Positions 1 through 11,046 of a stretch of 64,000 bases of DNA are shown in pieces. The notes below the pieces were generated by a model. The model had not been told where the DNA came from. It searched no databases and saw only the letters and a list, made by a program, of their open reading frames with translations. Both the position numbers and the translations under genes were made by a program. Numbering within the stretch: the first letter of the stretch is position 1; every line of letters begins with the position of its first letter. Source of the DNA: Hippopus hippopus (Eukaryota; Mollusca; Bivalvia; Cardiida; Cardiidae); contig OX328106.1 in the NCBI GenBank assembly GCA_946811185.2, forward strand, positions 26,720,426 through 26,784,425, written 5' to 3'.

Positions 1-51
1 ATTCAGTTTATTGAAAGATAAAATATACTGCAACAGTTCATACTTTCGAGC

Positions 52-233
52 TTAACTCCTTACCAGACGTAAAAATTTTAGACTTCTCCAAATTCAAAGA
101 ATTTGCAGACGACAAGTTAAATGTAACTCAAATGATGGAATTCGTCTGTTATATGGTAGAAAAAAAAGTGAGATTTTTTAAAGCCTTCTTGATCAGGGTT
201 GTTAAAAGTCGGGATTGTGTAGTAAAGGGTTGA
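52..233 (+). mobile_element. TTAA foldback element, family A (centre deleted)
   Basis: Short non-autonomous element starting TTAA-CTCCTTACC and ending AGTAAAGGG-TTGA. It carries the family-A left arm (GACTTCTCCAAATTC, TTTGCAGACGACAAG, CTCAAATGATGG) and right arm (AAGTCGGGATTGTGT). The central palindrome present in better copies (see 40049-40273) is missing. It contains no coding capacity. Confidence 0.75.
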
Positions 234-821
234 AAATGTAGTTAGGTGTTGTCTCGGTAAGTCTAAATGCGCTTTGAATTGACGAGTTCCACTTGTGAAA
301 AAAGGGAGTTATTTTTCAAACGCGTACACCTTCCAGAACTTTCAGTGCTTTGATTTTAGAACTGTTAACAGGAACTTTTGAAAATTGCTGATGTGAAGGA
401 TTGAAAGTGAAGTAGGCGAGGTAAAACACGTAATGATGATGCTTCCAAACAGGACAAACAAGCAGTCATCTACACCGTACAACTTCCTGTAACTCTCAGG
501 GTGACTTTCACAGCTTCAGTTGCTTTTACTGACAATGTAGATCCATGATCAGACCACAGTTCATGCGGTTTGATCGTGAATCTTCACGCTCCGCAATTTT
601 ATGATGTTTACACATCAACCTTTACGTTGCACTTTCTATAACTTTTTTTTTTCAAACAGAAATAATATACACACAGTTGTTATTCGCTGATATAAGGGTT
701 GGCATTTTATTAACTGAATTGAGTCTCATTGAACGTTATGAAGTTAAATTGCACTTAAATATCATGAGTTTGAAAATCTCACGCGCGGAATGGTTCATTA
801 ACGATTATTGTATGGACATCA

Positions 822-1061
822 TTAATCTTTTTCCTAAACAGTCCCGGCTTTGTTTTCTTTTTAAAGATCCCGGGAAAGAAGGTGTTTGAAAATGTTGTGG
901 GACAAGGGGAAAATGCTGGTAACAGGTGTTTCCTCCTTAACCCACTATGTTTCTACTTTTTCAAAGAAAAACCTTGTCATTGGAGCCGTTTTTAATTTGT
1001 TGTCGGCAAGTGCTATCAGTTTTGACATGTCTAAAAACTTTGTCATCTGGAAAAGTGTTAT
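822..1061 (-). mobile_element. TTAA foldback element, family A, reverse orientation
   Basis: Starts TTAA-TCTTTTTCCTAAACAGTCCCGG and ends with the CATCTGGAAAAGTGTTA right end. The central AATGTTGTGGGA...AAAATGCTGGTAAC block is recognisable but decayed. The short reading frames here are repeat sequence, not genes. Confidence 0.75.
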
Positions 1062-1164
1062 ACTTTGATACTGGGAAAGTGAAAAGAATGCTTGTTTGTT
1101 GCTTGGTTTAATTCATGTGTTAATGTCGTTCTTAACACAATTTCAGCCATATCTTGGAGACCAG

Positions 1165-2025
1165 TGTACCTATCTCTGTCTCCAGATTTCACTTTCTACA
1201 TTTTCAACACTAATCTGGGGCCTTCAGGCTGTACGTGCTACATCATCAGCACTAACATCGGGCTTCAGATTTCACACGCTACATCTTTATCACTAGTTAA
1301 CCTGGGGCCTCAAGATTTTACGTGCTACATCTTCCCAACTAACATGGAGACTCAAAATTTCCCGTGCTAAATCTTCACTAACCTGGGGCCTTCAGATTGT
1401 ACCACTAACTTTTTGCCTCCAAATTTCACATGCGACATCTTCACAACGAACCTGGGGCCTCAAGATTTCATATGGTTCATCTTAACCACTAATCTGGGGA
1501 ACTAAGATTTCATATGCTACATTTAAACAGTTAAGGATTTCGACCCCTAGCTCATCGGTAAATATCGTGTAACATCCACGTTTTCGTAGAGGCTATTCGA
1601 CCAATCTCGGCAGCTTCCGTGTTTTAATATGAGAGTTAGGGACCGTAGACCTTAACTTTGGACCTCAAGCTTTTATTTGCTACATCTTCACTTACCTGGG
1701 GCCTCCAGATTTCACATTCTACATTGTAACCACTAACCTGGGGCCACATGATTTCACATGCTCCATCTTCATGACGAACCTTGGCCTCCAGATTCCACAT
1801 GCTACATCTTCACCACTAACCTAGGGCCTCAGCATTTCACATGGGACATCCTCACCACTGGCCTGGGGCCTTCAGATTTGATATGCAACATCTTCACAAC
1901 GAACCTGCGCCTATGAGGCCTATAGTTTATACATGCAACATCTTCACAACGAACCTTGGGCCTCAAGATTTGACATGCAACATCTTCACCTCGAACCTGG
2001 GGCTTCGACAATTCACCTGTTAAAA
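1165..2025. repeat. Minisatellite, ~42-50 bp units
   Basis: Degenerate tandem repeat whose unit reads roughly CATCTTCACCACTAACCTGG then GGCCTCAGATTTCACATGCTA. About 14-17 units can be followed by eye, varying in length and sequence. It is interrupted at 1531-1655 by an L element. Reading frames on both strands inside it simply read the unit in different phases. Confidence 0.9.
1531..1655 (-). mobile_element. L-type mini-MITE with TTAA target duplication, inside the minisatellite
   Basis: About 117 bp bounded by TTAA on both sides (1531-1534, 1652-1655). Ends are inverted: AGGATTTCGACCCCTAGCTC at the left, and the complement of GTCTACGGTCCCTAACTC at the right. The same sequence occurs as two head-to-tail units at 14670-14901 in the opposite orientation. 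No coding potential. Confidence 0.8.
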
Positions 2026-2039
2026 TTTCACCACTTAGC

Positions 2040-2200
2040 CACGCAGTTCCTTACACCCTTTCCAGGTCACTGGCTGCCTTTCAAAGAAAACACCGTATGA
2101 AGAACCCTCTCGCTAGGAATATCAGCGTTCCTCGAACCCATTTTGGCGGTGCTGGGATTCGAACCCGTAATCCCAGTATAACCAAGTTCAGGAGCAACCA
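2040..2200 (-). repeat. Possible tRNA-derived SINE head
   Basis: On the minus strand the segment near 2150-2175 reads GGGTTCGAATCCCAGC, a good RNA polymerase III B-box with the flanking arm complement of a tRNA T-arm. A convincing A-box was not found, and the body does not match the main SINE of this window. Tentative. Confidence 0.4.
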
Positions 2201-2259
2201 GGGTCGGCGAGTTAGGGTCAGAGTTACCAAATGCTAGGGCACAAAAGCAAAATATTTGC

Positions 2260-2480
2260 ACTTTACTTTTTTATCAAACAATCCCTATTTTTTATCGGGC
2301 ATGCTTTCGAAAACATCGCGGGAAAAGAAGAAAATGCTGGTAACCAACATTTTCTTCTTTTCCCATCATGTTTTCTAACCTATCAAAGAAAAATTCCATC
2401 ATTTGAGCTACATTTAAATTGTCGTTCGCAAATGCTTTAATTTGGACAAGTCTACATTTAGTCGTATAGTAAAGGGCTAA
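2260..2480 (-). mobile_element. TTAA foldback element, family A, reverse orientation
   Basis: Contains the family palindrome GAAAATGCTGGTAACCAACA at its centre, flanked by AAAACATCGCGGGAAAAGAAG and its complement. The usual TTTGGACAAGTCTACA and GGTAAAGGGTTAA-like right end follow (here AGTAAAGGGCTAA). Element flanks are diverged. Confidence 0.75.
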
Positions 2481-2599
2481 GAAAACACATTTTTAATTAA
2501 ATTTTAAGAAACTTGCAGTAAAAAGGGTGCAAATTTGGCGTTTAGATAACGGTATTATCGCTCTGCAATCGGTAACTCCGCCTATTTTCATGACATCAA

Positions 2600-3030
2600 T
2601 TATGATGTAATCAAACTTATTTGAATACGAGCCCACATAATCGACACATGTTATTGATTCATACCACTCGTCACAACTCGACCGATTCCGTACCTACATC
2701 TAACCTTGTCTGTATAACGCTCGTTTCCATTTGAACTGCTAATCACGTTATGTTATTCGTGGCGGCGCCACTGTAAGTCGTTTAGCAACGACATAAACAA
2801 CCTCAATGAAGTTATTAACATCTATCTATCTGTCGGTGAAAACTTCAATCGGAATTGATAAACCACGTTAAAAAATGAATGTGCGAATTGTTTGTCAACT
2901 GAATTATACGAGTAGTTAGAAAGATTTCGATAGAAAATTGAGACTCAAGTTTTCTTTTTTAAGAGGAGCCTTACAATTTTCAGAACGGTAAACCGGCGTA
3001 TTTCCGGCGAAGAAGTGTACCGTGTAGGTA
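2600..3030 (-). repeat. Dispersed repeat, family M
   Basis: Shares diverged blocks with 6480-6925 and 52215-52500 (for example the complement of ATCGAAATCTTTCTAA and of CGCCGAAAATACAACGC). Boundaries are not defined. No coding signal seen; origin unknown. Confidence 0.45.
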
Positions 3031-3189
3031 CATATCAAACTACCAGATACAGCCGAGGGACCTGATCACCGGATAAACCGAGGTATGCCGAATGATTGAT
3101 ACGTGATACGCTCACGAATTTCCGAACTTTGGGGCGAAATTTGATTATACGTTCGTTTAAATATATTTATTTTACATCGATTGAGAAGC

Positions 3190-3352
3190 AAGTTCTTACA
3201 ACTTATGCTATTCTCTCTCGATTCTGCTACCTGGGAACCGAATATGTGGGCCAATGAAAAATCCCAATGTTGACACCCGCTCCCGGGTATCGAACTCGAA
3301 ACCTTTTGGTTAAAAGGCCGACGCTCTACCTCACAACCACGGACACCACTGA
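3190..3352 (-). repeat. tRNA-Lys-like SINE
   Basis: Read on the minus strand, 3350-3284 gives a tRNA-like head: GTGAGGTAGAGCGTCGG (A-box region), an anticodon-like loop CTTTTAA as in tRNA-Lys(UUU), and GGTTTCGAGTTCGATACCC (B-box/T-arm). The stem pairings are imperfect and a SINE body follows, so this is a tRNA-derived retroposon rather than a tRNA gene. It is unrelated in head sequence to family E. Confidence 0.65.
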
Positions 3353-3708
3353 TTATACCGTAAGAGGCTACGTTGACCATTAAGGAAATACCACTGAAAA
3401 AGTTTTTCCCTCACATCTGTCTTCTTTTTCCTGGTGTTTTGCCACCTTAATTCAGTCATGAATAAGTTTGAAATTATGTGAGATAATAACAATCTGAATG
3501 ACTCCCTTTAAAATGAAACGTATCACTTTATATCCAGCATAACTATGAAAAGCGTATCTATAATTCTTGTCCAGAGAAATTTGCAGACAAAAGCTGTTCT
3601 GTGGACTCAGTACATGAAACAGATTAAAAATAAATTAATGCGTTGAAACTCAAAGGTACAGCACCGTTTAATGAGTTACCATGGTAATATGAAAGGAATG
3701 AGATTGGC

Positions 3709-3926
3709 TTGACCCTTTACCAAAAGAGTCACGTGCTTATTGACATAAAGGAAACGCTTTATAAAAGTTTGTGGGAAATGGAGAAAATGATGGTTACCAG
3801 CATTTTCTCCTTTTTCCACAAAACTTTCCAACCATTAAAGACAAATCCCATCTTTTGAGCTGTATTTAATTGGTGTTCTGTAAATACTTTCAATATGGAC
3901 AATGGTATCGTCCGGTAAGGAGTTAA
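3709..3926 (-). mobile_element. TTAA foldback element, family A, reverse orientation
   Basis: Begins TTGA-CCCTTTACCAAAAGAGTC and ends GTCCGGTAAGGAG-TTAA (3923-3926). The centre is GGAGAAAATGATGGTTACC paired with CAGCATTTTCTCC. About 210 bp, a nearly complete copy. Confidence 0.8.
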
Positions 3927-4239
3927 CTATTTGCCAAACGGCAAGATCGGAGACTGCTCCAAGTGGAGCATTTGCAGGTGCCAAAACATCTGCGGCTAAA
4001 ATGATTGGATTTGTCTTTGAAACGGCGAAACAACAACGTGTTCAGCTTTCTTTCTTGTTTCTCCAGGGTCGTTACAACCAGGAACTGTGTGGTGAAGGAT
4101 TAGATAAAAGGCTTCCAATCGAGAAAATTGAGACCCACCTTTGGGCGCAGGAAAACAGGATGACCCACGGGAAAAAAACCAAACCAATATCCAATAACAG
4201 CTTCACACAGTCGAAGAGAGTCCGTTCATTCAATACGCC

Positions 4240-4690
4240 GTAATAAGGTATTGTCAGTTGCTCGATTTAGAGGTTCTGAGAGGAAGTTACTTTATCATGA
4301 TATTTTGAGTCACTCTGGTAAGGCTCGTTTTGTACTGTAGTAGAGTGGATCTTTTTGGAATTAATAATTCACTTATAATTGCATTTTTTTTTCCTCTTTG
4401 TCTGGTGCTGATATTAATGTTGTAATAATAATAATGATAATAATAATAATAATTATTATTATTATTATTATCATTGTTGTCCTTGTTGATGTTGTTATCA
4501 ATTGTTCTGAAAAGTAGCCTTTTCTATCTCATTCCTTTTCTGAATTCAAATATCTTCTATGTATAATTGCAGCATTTATGACATTTTTTTAAGCTTTTCT
4601 GATTTTACATTTTCCGTGTTTTTTTTTACAAAATTGTTCAAAAAGCATTTAAAGATTTTTTTTAAAGATTTAGAGTTTATTGTTTGTTTT
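4240..4690. other. AT-rich intergenic stretch with ATT/AAT microsatellite
   Basis: No gene or element recognised. At about 4420-4478 an AAT run is followed directly by an ATT run, making a self-complementary microsatellite. Homopolymer T tracts are frequent. Confidence 0.7.
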
Positions 4691-4945
4691 TATGATGCTT
4701 TAACACCGTTTTCAAAATTATTTTAGTTAAGTTGCTACGACCAGTGTAACTACCCATGCTTTCCTGAAGATACTTATACCGGTGCCGCTCACAATACTCT
4801 TTCCAAGCTGCTTTCCCATATAGCCATCGCTTAAAAAATGATCAGCGGTGAGAGAGAAATAAAAGCTGTCGCAATGACTTACATCGATCCTCAGAAAGAA
4901 ATTAGCTGAGCTGGGTATTCGAACCAGCGACCCCTTCAAGGGTTT
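4690..4945 (-). repeat. tRNA-derived SINE, family E (head truncated)
   Basis: Matches the full-length E copy at 10121-10434: TTTAACACCGTTTTCAAAATTATTTTAGTTA, CCATGCTTTCCTGAAG, CTTTCCCATATAGCCATCG, then GAGCTGGGTATTCGAACCAG. The B-box is visible on the minus strand (GGTTCGAATACC). The A-box end is missing. Confidence 0.75.
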
Positions 4946-5275
4946 ATGGTGCTTTTTCACTTAGATGTTTGTATATTTTTTTTAACTATTCAGTGTTTTG
5001 CAAAGTGGTTTTTAATAGCTTGCCGCGTAAGTGATTTCTTTTTTAAGAACATTTTCATTTACAATGCTTATGCATAAACGGTAGAACTCAAATTCGAAAC
5101 ATTTCTTTGGCGTAACTACAGGCCTCTGGCCTGAAATACATATTATGGAGAATTTAAAGTTGTCCCATAAATTCTTTTCATAATGATCATCTTTTTAAAG
5201 TTTTTATGACCTGATCTATCCATGTATTTATAGTTATTGTCGTGCTTGATCAAAAGGCTAGGAGATCATAGTTAA

Positions 5276-5432
5276 AAACTCTTTACCAGACGACAAACGT
5301 TTAGTCCTGTCCATGTTGAAAGCGTTTGAAGACGACAAATTAAATGCGGCTAAAATGATGAGAATTATCTGATATAATTGAAGGGGCGATTAACTAGCGT
5401 TTTCTTCTCTTTCCACAATGTTTCTTCTTTTT
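5276..5432 (+). mobile_element. TTAA foldback element, family A (3' truncated)
   Basis: Left half of family A: ACTCTTTACCAGACGACAAA, then TTGAAGACGACAAATTAAATG and a decayed centre. It breaks off in a T/G homopolymer at 5425-5450. Confidence 0.65.
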
Positions 5433-5578
5433 TTTGGGGGGGGGGGGGCGTTAAACATGGAAATGTTTGGTAAATGATTAAAAAATTAATACGTCGGTAA
5501 GTTTTTTGCGTATATTCTCAAAGAAAAATTGATCTAATTAAGCAGTCCTGGTGGGATTCCATGAAGTATTTCAAAGCT

Positions 5579-5781
5579 TTAACCCTTTACCGAACAGTCC
5601 TGTGTTTAAAGACCCTGTGAAAGACAGCTTTTGAAAACATTGGCATTTTCTACTTTTCTGTTAATGTTTTCTAGCCTGTTAAAGACAGATATCTTCATTT
5701 GAGCCATATTTAATTTGTTGTCTGCAAATGCCTTCAATTCAGACAAGTCTACAATTATTTTCACGTCTGGTAAAAAGTTAA
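5579..5781 (-). mobile_element. TTAA foldback element, family A, reverse orientation
   Basis: Clean TTAA at both ends (5579-5582, 5778-5781): TTAACCCTTTACCGAACAGT on the left and GTCTGGTAAAAAGTTAA on the right. The central palindrome is partly deleted (AACATTGGCATTTTCTAC). Confidence 0.85.
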
Positions 5782-5799
5782 GAAGCATACAATTAGACT

Positions 5800-6480
5800 G
5801 ACAATAAATTTCTAGCTTAGTATTTGCATCTCAGCAACATGTTTTTACACTAATCAAAATCAAAAAACGCCATAGAAATATTTTTTTACTGTGAGAATTT
5901 AAATGATAAATTCATTCCGCTAGTAACGGGGCAGAAAAAGTGACTGGTAATCGTTTACAGTTATCGATTCTTTCTACCTCTGAATCTTATTCTTTCACAG
6001 TTTAATGTTATTCTCTTTCGAAACCAAGTATATTGTTGCTGTATTTTTTTCTTTTTTTCACCAAACTAGTTGTATGCTGGTTTAATGCGTGTTAAATTCC
6101 AGGATAACGATTTTAGTAATGGGTCCTATTTGTCTGCAAACATCTCTCTTACAACTTTAAAATTTGAATTCTCCCTTTTCACGAGAGTTCTGTTGTCAGT
6201 TTCCTTTTAACGAAAGACATTTCCCTGTCAAATTGTTTAAAAATTTCAAAGTTTTGATATGATAGTGGCATGCAACCAGGTTTAGTTTTGCATTTTTCAT
6301 TCTCCAGCAAAGATGGCTTTAAAAGGTTTTTTTAGCAAACACCGAAGACGACAGCGGACTGCGGACAATGGGCATTTATAAGGGAGAGGGGGGTCTCAAA
6401 AATCACAAAGCGGTAACTGCTGTATTTTAAAGGGAAACTGTTTTGAAATTTATTGTCGAAACATTTATCGTAAGTAATTA
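5800..6480. other. Intergenic stretch, nothing recognised
   Basis: AT-rich sequence without a convincing coding frame, splice pattern or repeat boundary. Confidence 0.5.
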
Positions 6481-6925
6481 GCAGACCGACTCATCGTCAT
6501 TCCTCCTGCAGACTAGGTCATTAAACAAGTATACTGCTTTGGCAGACAAACACCTTAGATGTATCCAAATCTAACCTTTGAATTTGTTTTTCTGTGAGTT
6601 CAGTTATGTAAGAGCTTTGCATACAGGGACTCTACGATATACACGGATAGGCAACGAAAACTCGTTCTCACAGGAGCACGGTCTATCATCCACTTGGCTA
6701 ACGTCGGTTGATCTGGTGATCAAATTTCGCGGCTGTATTACGATGGGTGTTATTCACACACGCCTTACATGTCTTCACCGGAAATAGACCGCTTTATTGC
6801 TGGTAAATAATAAGAATCAAAAGAAAGGAAAGTAAGAGTCACGACTTTAAATCGAAATCTTTCTAAATACATTTTCGTTGACAAACGGTTTGTTTATTCA
6901 TTTTCTAATGTGATTTAACAATTTC
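6480..6925 (+). repeat. Dispersed repeat, family M
   Basis: Diverged match to 52215-52500 (ATCGAAATCTTTCTAAAT, ATTTTCGTTGA, GTTTGTTTATTCATTTTCTA) and, inverted, to 2600-3030. The short frame at 6578-6787 is not recognised as a protein. Confidence 0.45.
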
Positions 6926-7081
6926 GTTCTGCATACCGATGAGCACTTTTCATGTGCAATCAAATGCCCGTGCACTTGCCCTTTAAATCGAGCATGGACT
7001 ATCCTTGTAAATCACGTGCACTTTTTCATACCTACATGGATGATGACTGCAGTCGTAAGTACATTTGAATCTTGTTTTATT

Positions 7082-7190
7082 AGCTCACATGAGCACTAAA
7101 ATGAGTTACTGTGATCGCTCTGAACGTTTATTCGGCCGTACAGCCGTCAGTCTGTCCGACCGTTCACAATTACGTATAGGTAGTTTTAAG
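7082..7190 (+). mobile_element. 5' fragment of a HINE-like AGCTC element
   Basis: Starts AGCTCACATGAGCACTAAA, followed by TGTGATCGCTCTG and a GTCCGACCG segment, the usual opening of the AGCTCACCTGAGC elements (compare 47319 and 60235). Only about 100 bp remain. Confidence 0.6.
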
Positions 7191-7489
7191 TTCATAGGAA
7201 CCCCCCCCCCTTGATTTTTTAAATACCTAAAAAAGTGTTGTAGCTATTGTATTGATAATTTGGATGTTTAATAATATTACCTTTACCAACTCATAATAAT
7301 ATCGGCCCATTACAATTTCGGCCCATAGTCTGTATACCAATTGAAGGACACTTGAATGTTTCCTTTCATGTTTGTCTGTGAGCTTGCATGCTCCTACCTG
7401 TCCGGCTATCAGTCTGTGTATATACAACAATAAATTGAAGAAGGGCGAGTTGCATGAACTGATTTAGTTCCATAAACCAGCTCCAAAGC

Positions 7490-7745
7490 ATTGTGTAGAT
7501 GAGTTTTTACGGTTAACGGGACACGGTGTTTACAGATAATCACCCTATAATTGTGATATAAATCCCATTGAGCTAATTTGGGGCGAACTAAAAAGAATTC
7601 ATTGAAAACCAACCGAAGACAAACCCTGAAAGACCTTCATGTCTGCTGGTCTCGAACACACATCTCAACAGAAATGGAAAAGAACATGAAGCTATGTGGA
7701 AAATAAAAGATAAAGTATTGGAAAAGAGACAACATACAAATGAAC
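7490..7745 (+). pseudogene. Tc1/IS630-type transposase relic (C-terminal DDE region)
   Basis: One frame from about 7551 reads YNCDINPIELIWGELKRIH and then a stop. NPIELIW is the block holding the last catalytic acidic residue of Tc1/IS630-like transposases, normally preceded by PPYHC. Preceding and following sequence is frame-broken. Only the C-terminal quarter is left, so it cannot be active. It is not obviously the same element as the HTH relic at 12054. Confidence 0.7.
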
Positions 7746-8502
7746 ACTGGACAAATCACTATAGACTTTGAAGATTTGTATGAAAGTGACGAAAGTATTA
7801 TCTAAAGTAAGGTATAAATCTACAGCATTTGCACGAAACACAATGTCAGGGCCTCATATTTAACTAAGTTAGGTACTGACGTCACGCACTTGTTCAGTTA
7901 GGTTCGCTGTTCTGGTCACTGTGCGAAACCGACGGAAAAAGTTAAGCTTCAAGACAAAATTTTAACACTGCTGGAATGGGTAAAGTGCACGTTCTAACGG
8001 AAGCAGAATTCTAATTTTCGCTGTGAGAGTTGGTAGGGGCATTTTAACAGACTTTGATAGGTTTCATAAAGATCGGTACTTGGTTTTTCGAGATATTTCA
8101 TAGTGGGGGGGGGGGGGTTCCCTATGGACTTCAAACTACCTATAAAGTATTTTTCTTTGATCGATACTGTTTGATCGATTCAAATCAAATATCTTTACTG
8201 GACTCCTTTTGGATGTTACAAAGAAATACTCTTCAACTATCTTGATCACGTGACAAAGATTGCCGCCATTACTATTTTATTAGATCCCTTTAAAAAATGA
8301 TCTCCGTTTAAGCAAAGATTCAGATGACCTTCAATCTTGGCACGGATGATAAGTATCATAAAGTCTGCTAAAATGATTGGCTTAGGATGACCGTTGGCCT
8401 ACTTTTGGATAGGTATATTTTAGCCTGCTGTAGTTATTGATGTATACCACGACAACACCATAAAGCTTTTTCTCTGAAACAGAAAGGTATAGAAAGGATA
8501 AG

Positions 8503-8779
8503 TGGCTTGCAACACGCGAAAAGGGGCATTCGGACATTTGCGTAAAGTGTCGTCTCGGATTAGCCTACGCAGTCCGCGCAGGATAATCCGAGACGACACT
8601 GTACGACTACAGTAGATTTTGTTCTTCAGTAGACTTGCGAAAAACAAACAAAAAAAACAAAAAAATGCATAAAAACGGAAAGTGTCGTTTCGGATTAGCC
8701 TGCGCGGACTGCGCAGGCTGATCCGAGACGACACTTTACGCAAATGTCCGAATGCCCCTTTTCGCGTGTTGCAGGCCAT
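8503..8779. mobile_element. Foldback element, family C (GC-tipped double hairpin)
   Basis: Ends are long inverted repeats: GGCTTGCAACACGCGAAAAG on the left, and the complement CTTTTCGCGTGTTGCAGGCC on the right. Each half also carries its own hairpin, with arms AGCCTACGC/GCGCAGG on the left and AGCCTGCGC/GCGCAGGCT on the right. The open frames here are readings of the hairpins. Two further full copies lie at 28478-28742 and 29390-29655, and a half copy at 19018-19078. Confidence 0.9.
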
Positions 8780-8964
8780 AGTATTTTGTATGTACCACCA
8801 TCTAGACGGATTCTTCAGCAAAGCTGATTGTTGTTCTGTTAAGTTCTATAATACCCATATGGTCAAACAAATCACTATCTTAGAGATCACAAGTTTTACA
8901 TGAAGTAACATTATGAACAATAAAAAGAATCTTGTCTACTCTACATGGCCTTTTTGTCTCGCAT

Positions 8965-9420
8965 AATCTTTTGGTCCCCTATCAAAGTTGTCCAACCTAT
9001 GATCTCGGCCGAGAAAAGCCCAGTTACAGAGGTCACATCTTTTCACAGATCAAGTTATATGGAGAATTTGAAAAGTCTTCTTGTCCAAAGCTGCAAGACA
9101 TAGACAGTGTGGTTAGTGGCATCATCTTTTGACCTAATATGAAAGTTGTTCTAATTGTGGTCCTTGGGTCAAAGTTGGCCCGAAGGATTAATATTTAGTA
9201 TATAGATTTATAGAAAGCTGCAATTACCCCAACCATTTTTAAAATATGTTTATGAAACTTTGCTTGCTGATAAAAATTGATATGCAGTTTGTGCTGTAGC
9301 TTTTACTAGCACTTCAGTTTTAGGCCGAAGCGAAGGTCAAGGTCACTATCACTTACAATGTAAAAAAATGGAATTTGCAGTAAGTTCAAGTATTTAATAT
9401 ATGCGAGGCGTTTGAAAGTG
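8965..9420 (+). repeat. HINE-like interior repeat fragment
   Basis: Contains phrases typical of the interior units of AGCTC elements, such as CTTGGGTCAAAGTTGGCCC and AAGGTCAAGGTCACTATCAC. No element ends are present, and the match is diverged. Confidence 0.35.
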
Positions 9421-9589
9421 AACATAGTTTGAAACATATAGGGAGTAGCATGTTAAAATTGGCAGGATGGTAATCCCACTCCTCAGAACATACAAGTTAC
9501 ATCCAACAATTAGAATTTGACGTGATTGGAACATATTAAAACCCTAGTTTTCTATAACAAACGCCTATGGAATGCCACAAAGCGAGCTA

Positions 9590-9801
9590 TTAAACTGTAT
9601 CCTGCTAAATAAGTGAAATGAAACTTTCAAGCCGATAGTAAATCCGCAAATTTCGCTATTTCAAAGGCAGTTTTTGGACAAAGATATCTCCTTTTCGGAC
9701 AGTGTAGATCAAAGATCAGACTGCACGTTCTGTACAGTCTGGTCTTGATCAACACTGTCCGTAAAAGGTCCATGAATCACACTTAGCAGCCGAAGGGTTA
9801 A
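9590..9801 (-). mobile_element. TTAA foldback element, family D
   Basis: TTAA at both ends (9590-9593, 9798-9801). Left: ACTGTATCCTGCTAAATAAG. Right: CTTAGCAGCCGAAGGG. In the middle a hairpin: GGACAGTGTAGATCAAAGATC, then CAGACTGCACGTTCTGTACAG, and CTGTCCG. Length 212 bp. The short minus-strand frame over it is repeat. Confidence 0.9.
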
Positions 9802-10106
9802 AATAGGATAGACAATATTTGAAATACTGTACAAAGTAATTTCATTGATGGAAAAGGTATGTAGAATGATTAAATAAAGTAATAGAGTAATTTGCAATAC
9901 TCGTAACGTTTAGATTTTAGAGTATAATTCTTTTAAGATATCCTGCATAACAGTCTGCAGTTCGCTCTCGACTTCTGCGTCAGCTAAAATACTCCTATAA
10001 AAATACATATAGAAAGCATCAGGAACGTCCCATTTTTAAAGGAATGTTTTTTTTTTTTCAGTAAAATTTATTGTCCCGTTTGACACAGTGTAGCCTTAAC
10101 AAGGGG

Positions 10107-10448
10107 TAGATACATTCTAATGATTGATTGATTGTATGGTGTTTAACGCAGTTTTCAACATTATTTCAGTTATATCACAGCGGCCAGTGCACCTATCCAT
10201 GCTTTCCTGAAGTTTTTATTACCAGTACTCCGCACAATTTTCTTTCCAAGCCAATGGCTGCTTTCCCACATAACCATCGTCGAAACAATGGTCAGAGGTA
10301 AGAGAGGAATGAATCCTCTCGAAAGGACTATCATCAATCCTCGGAAAGAAATTGGCCGAGCCGGGGATCGAACCAGCGATTCCCTATTCTCAGTCCTGTT
10401 CGAGACCGACTAAGCTACCGGGGCTTGGCAGATATAGATACATTCTAA
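10107..10448 (-). repeat. Full-length tRNA-derived SINE, family E, with 14-bp target-site duplication
   Basis: The SINE occupies 10121-10434 on the minus strand and is flanked by a perfect direct repeat TAGATACATTCTAA (10107-10120, 10435-10448). Its 5' head reads GCCCCGGTAGCTTAGTCGG (A-box) and CTGGTTCGATCCCCGGC (B-box). The body contains the complement of CATGCTTTCCTGAAG and CTTTCCCACATAACCATCG. It ends in a (CAAT)n tail. The perfect duplication indicates a fairly recent LINE-mediated insertion. Other copies: 4690, 15070, 44576, 53088, 56750. Confidence 0.92.
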
Positions 10449-10462
10449 ACATGCTGGGTTAT

Positions 10463-10545
10463 TATAAGTAGGATATCTCAGTCGGTACAGTCGCTAGGGT
10501 AGTTTTGAAGACCATAGGTTCGAAATCGAGAGGTGCCATTTTGTT
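10463..10545 (+). repeat. tRNA-like SINE head
   Basis: On the plus strand GGATATCTCAGTCGGTACAG resembles an A-box/D-arm and CATAGGTTCGAAATCGAGAG a B-box/T-arm, about 45 bp apart. Stems do not pair well enough for a functional tRNA gene. Confidence 0.5.
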
Positions 10546-10959
10546 TTATTCTATCTAACCAAAAGTGAGCATCCAGTCCTAATAATCTTTTCTTGCCAAT
10601 TATCAGCTTTTTTAACAGTACATTTCTGAAACTGTCGGAAATTCAGCTTAATAACATTTTCTTGACGAGTTAAGTAAAATTTTATCTCAAACGCCAACGA
10701 ATGTCAGATTCTTTTTATCACATAACAATATTTCACAAATTATAAATAGAAGATGCCAAACCAGATGCACCCGTGGTAATATCCACAAAACCCATTAACT
10801 TCTACGAAATACCTATAAAATGGCGTCAAAAATAACGTCACACAACTTTGATATCAAACGGGTATAAGATAAGAAAATTCTTAATGGGTATATTACACTA
10901 AATCAAGGGAGTTTATGTGATAAATAAATTATACTATAAAGTAAAACCTGCTTGATAAG

Positions 10960-11046
10960 TAGCTCTTTACCAAAAGAAAGAAAAAAAAACCCAAAAAACA
11001 GGACATGTCCAAAGCCAAAGCATTTGTAGACTACAAAATTTATACA
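10960..11046 (+). mobile_element. Family A fragment (left end)
   Basis: AGCTCTTTACCAAAAG, then CATGTCCAAAGCCAAAGCAT and TTGTAGACTACAAAATTTA, matching the left arm of family A. The rest is absent. Confidence 0.5.

Noticed and set aside
3284..3350. tRNA-Lys gene
   Set aside because: Anticodon-like loop and B-box are present, but stems mispair and a SINE body follows; treated as a SINE head.
4420..4478. AAT/ATT palindrome as a regulatory element
   Set aside because: Simple microsatellite that is self-complementary by composition.
8420..8821. 133-codon minus frame
   Set aside because: Reads through the inverted arms of a family C element; the same residues (NTRKGAFGHLRKVSSRI) appear wherever C occurs.
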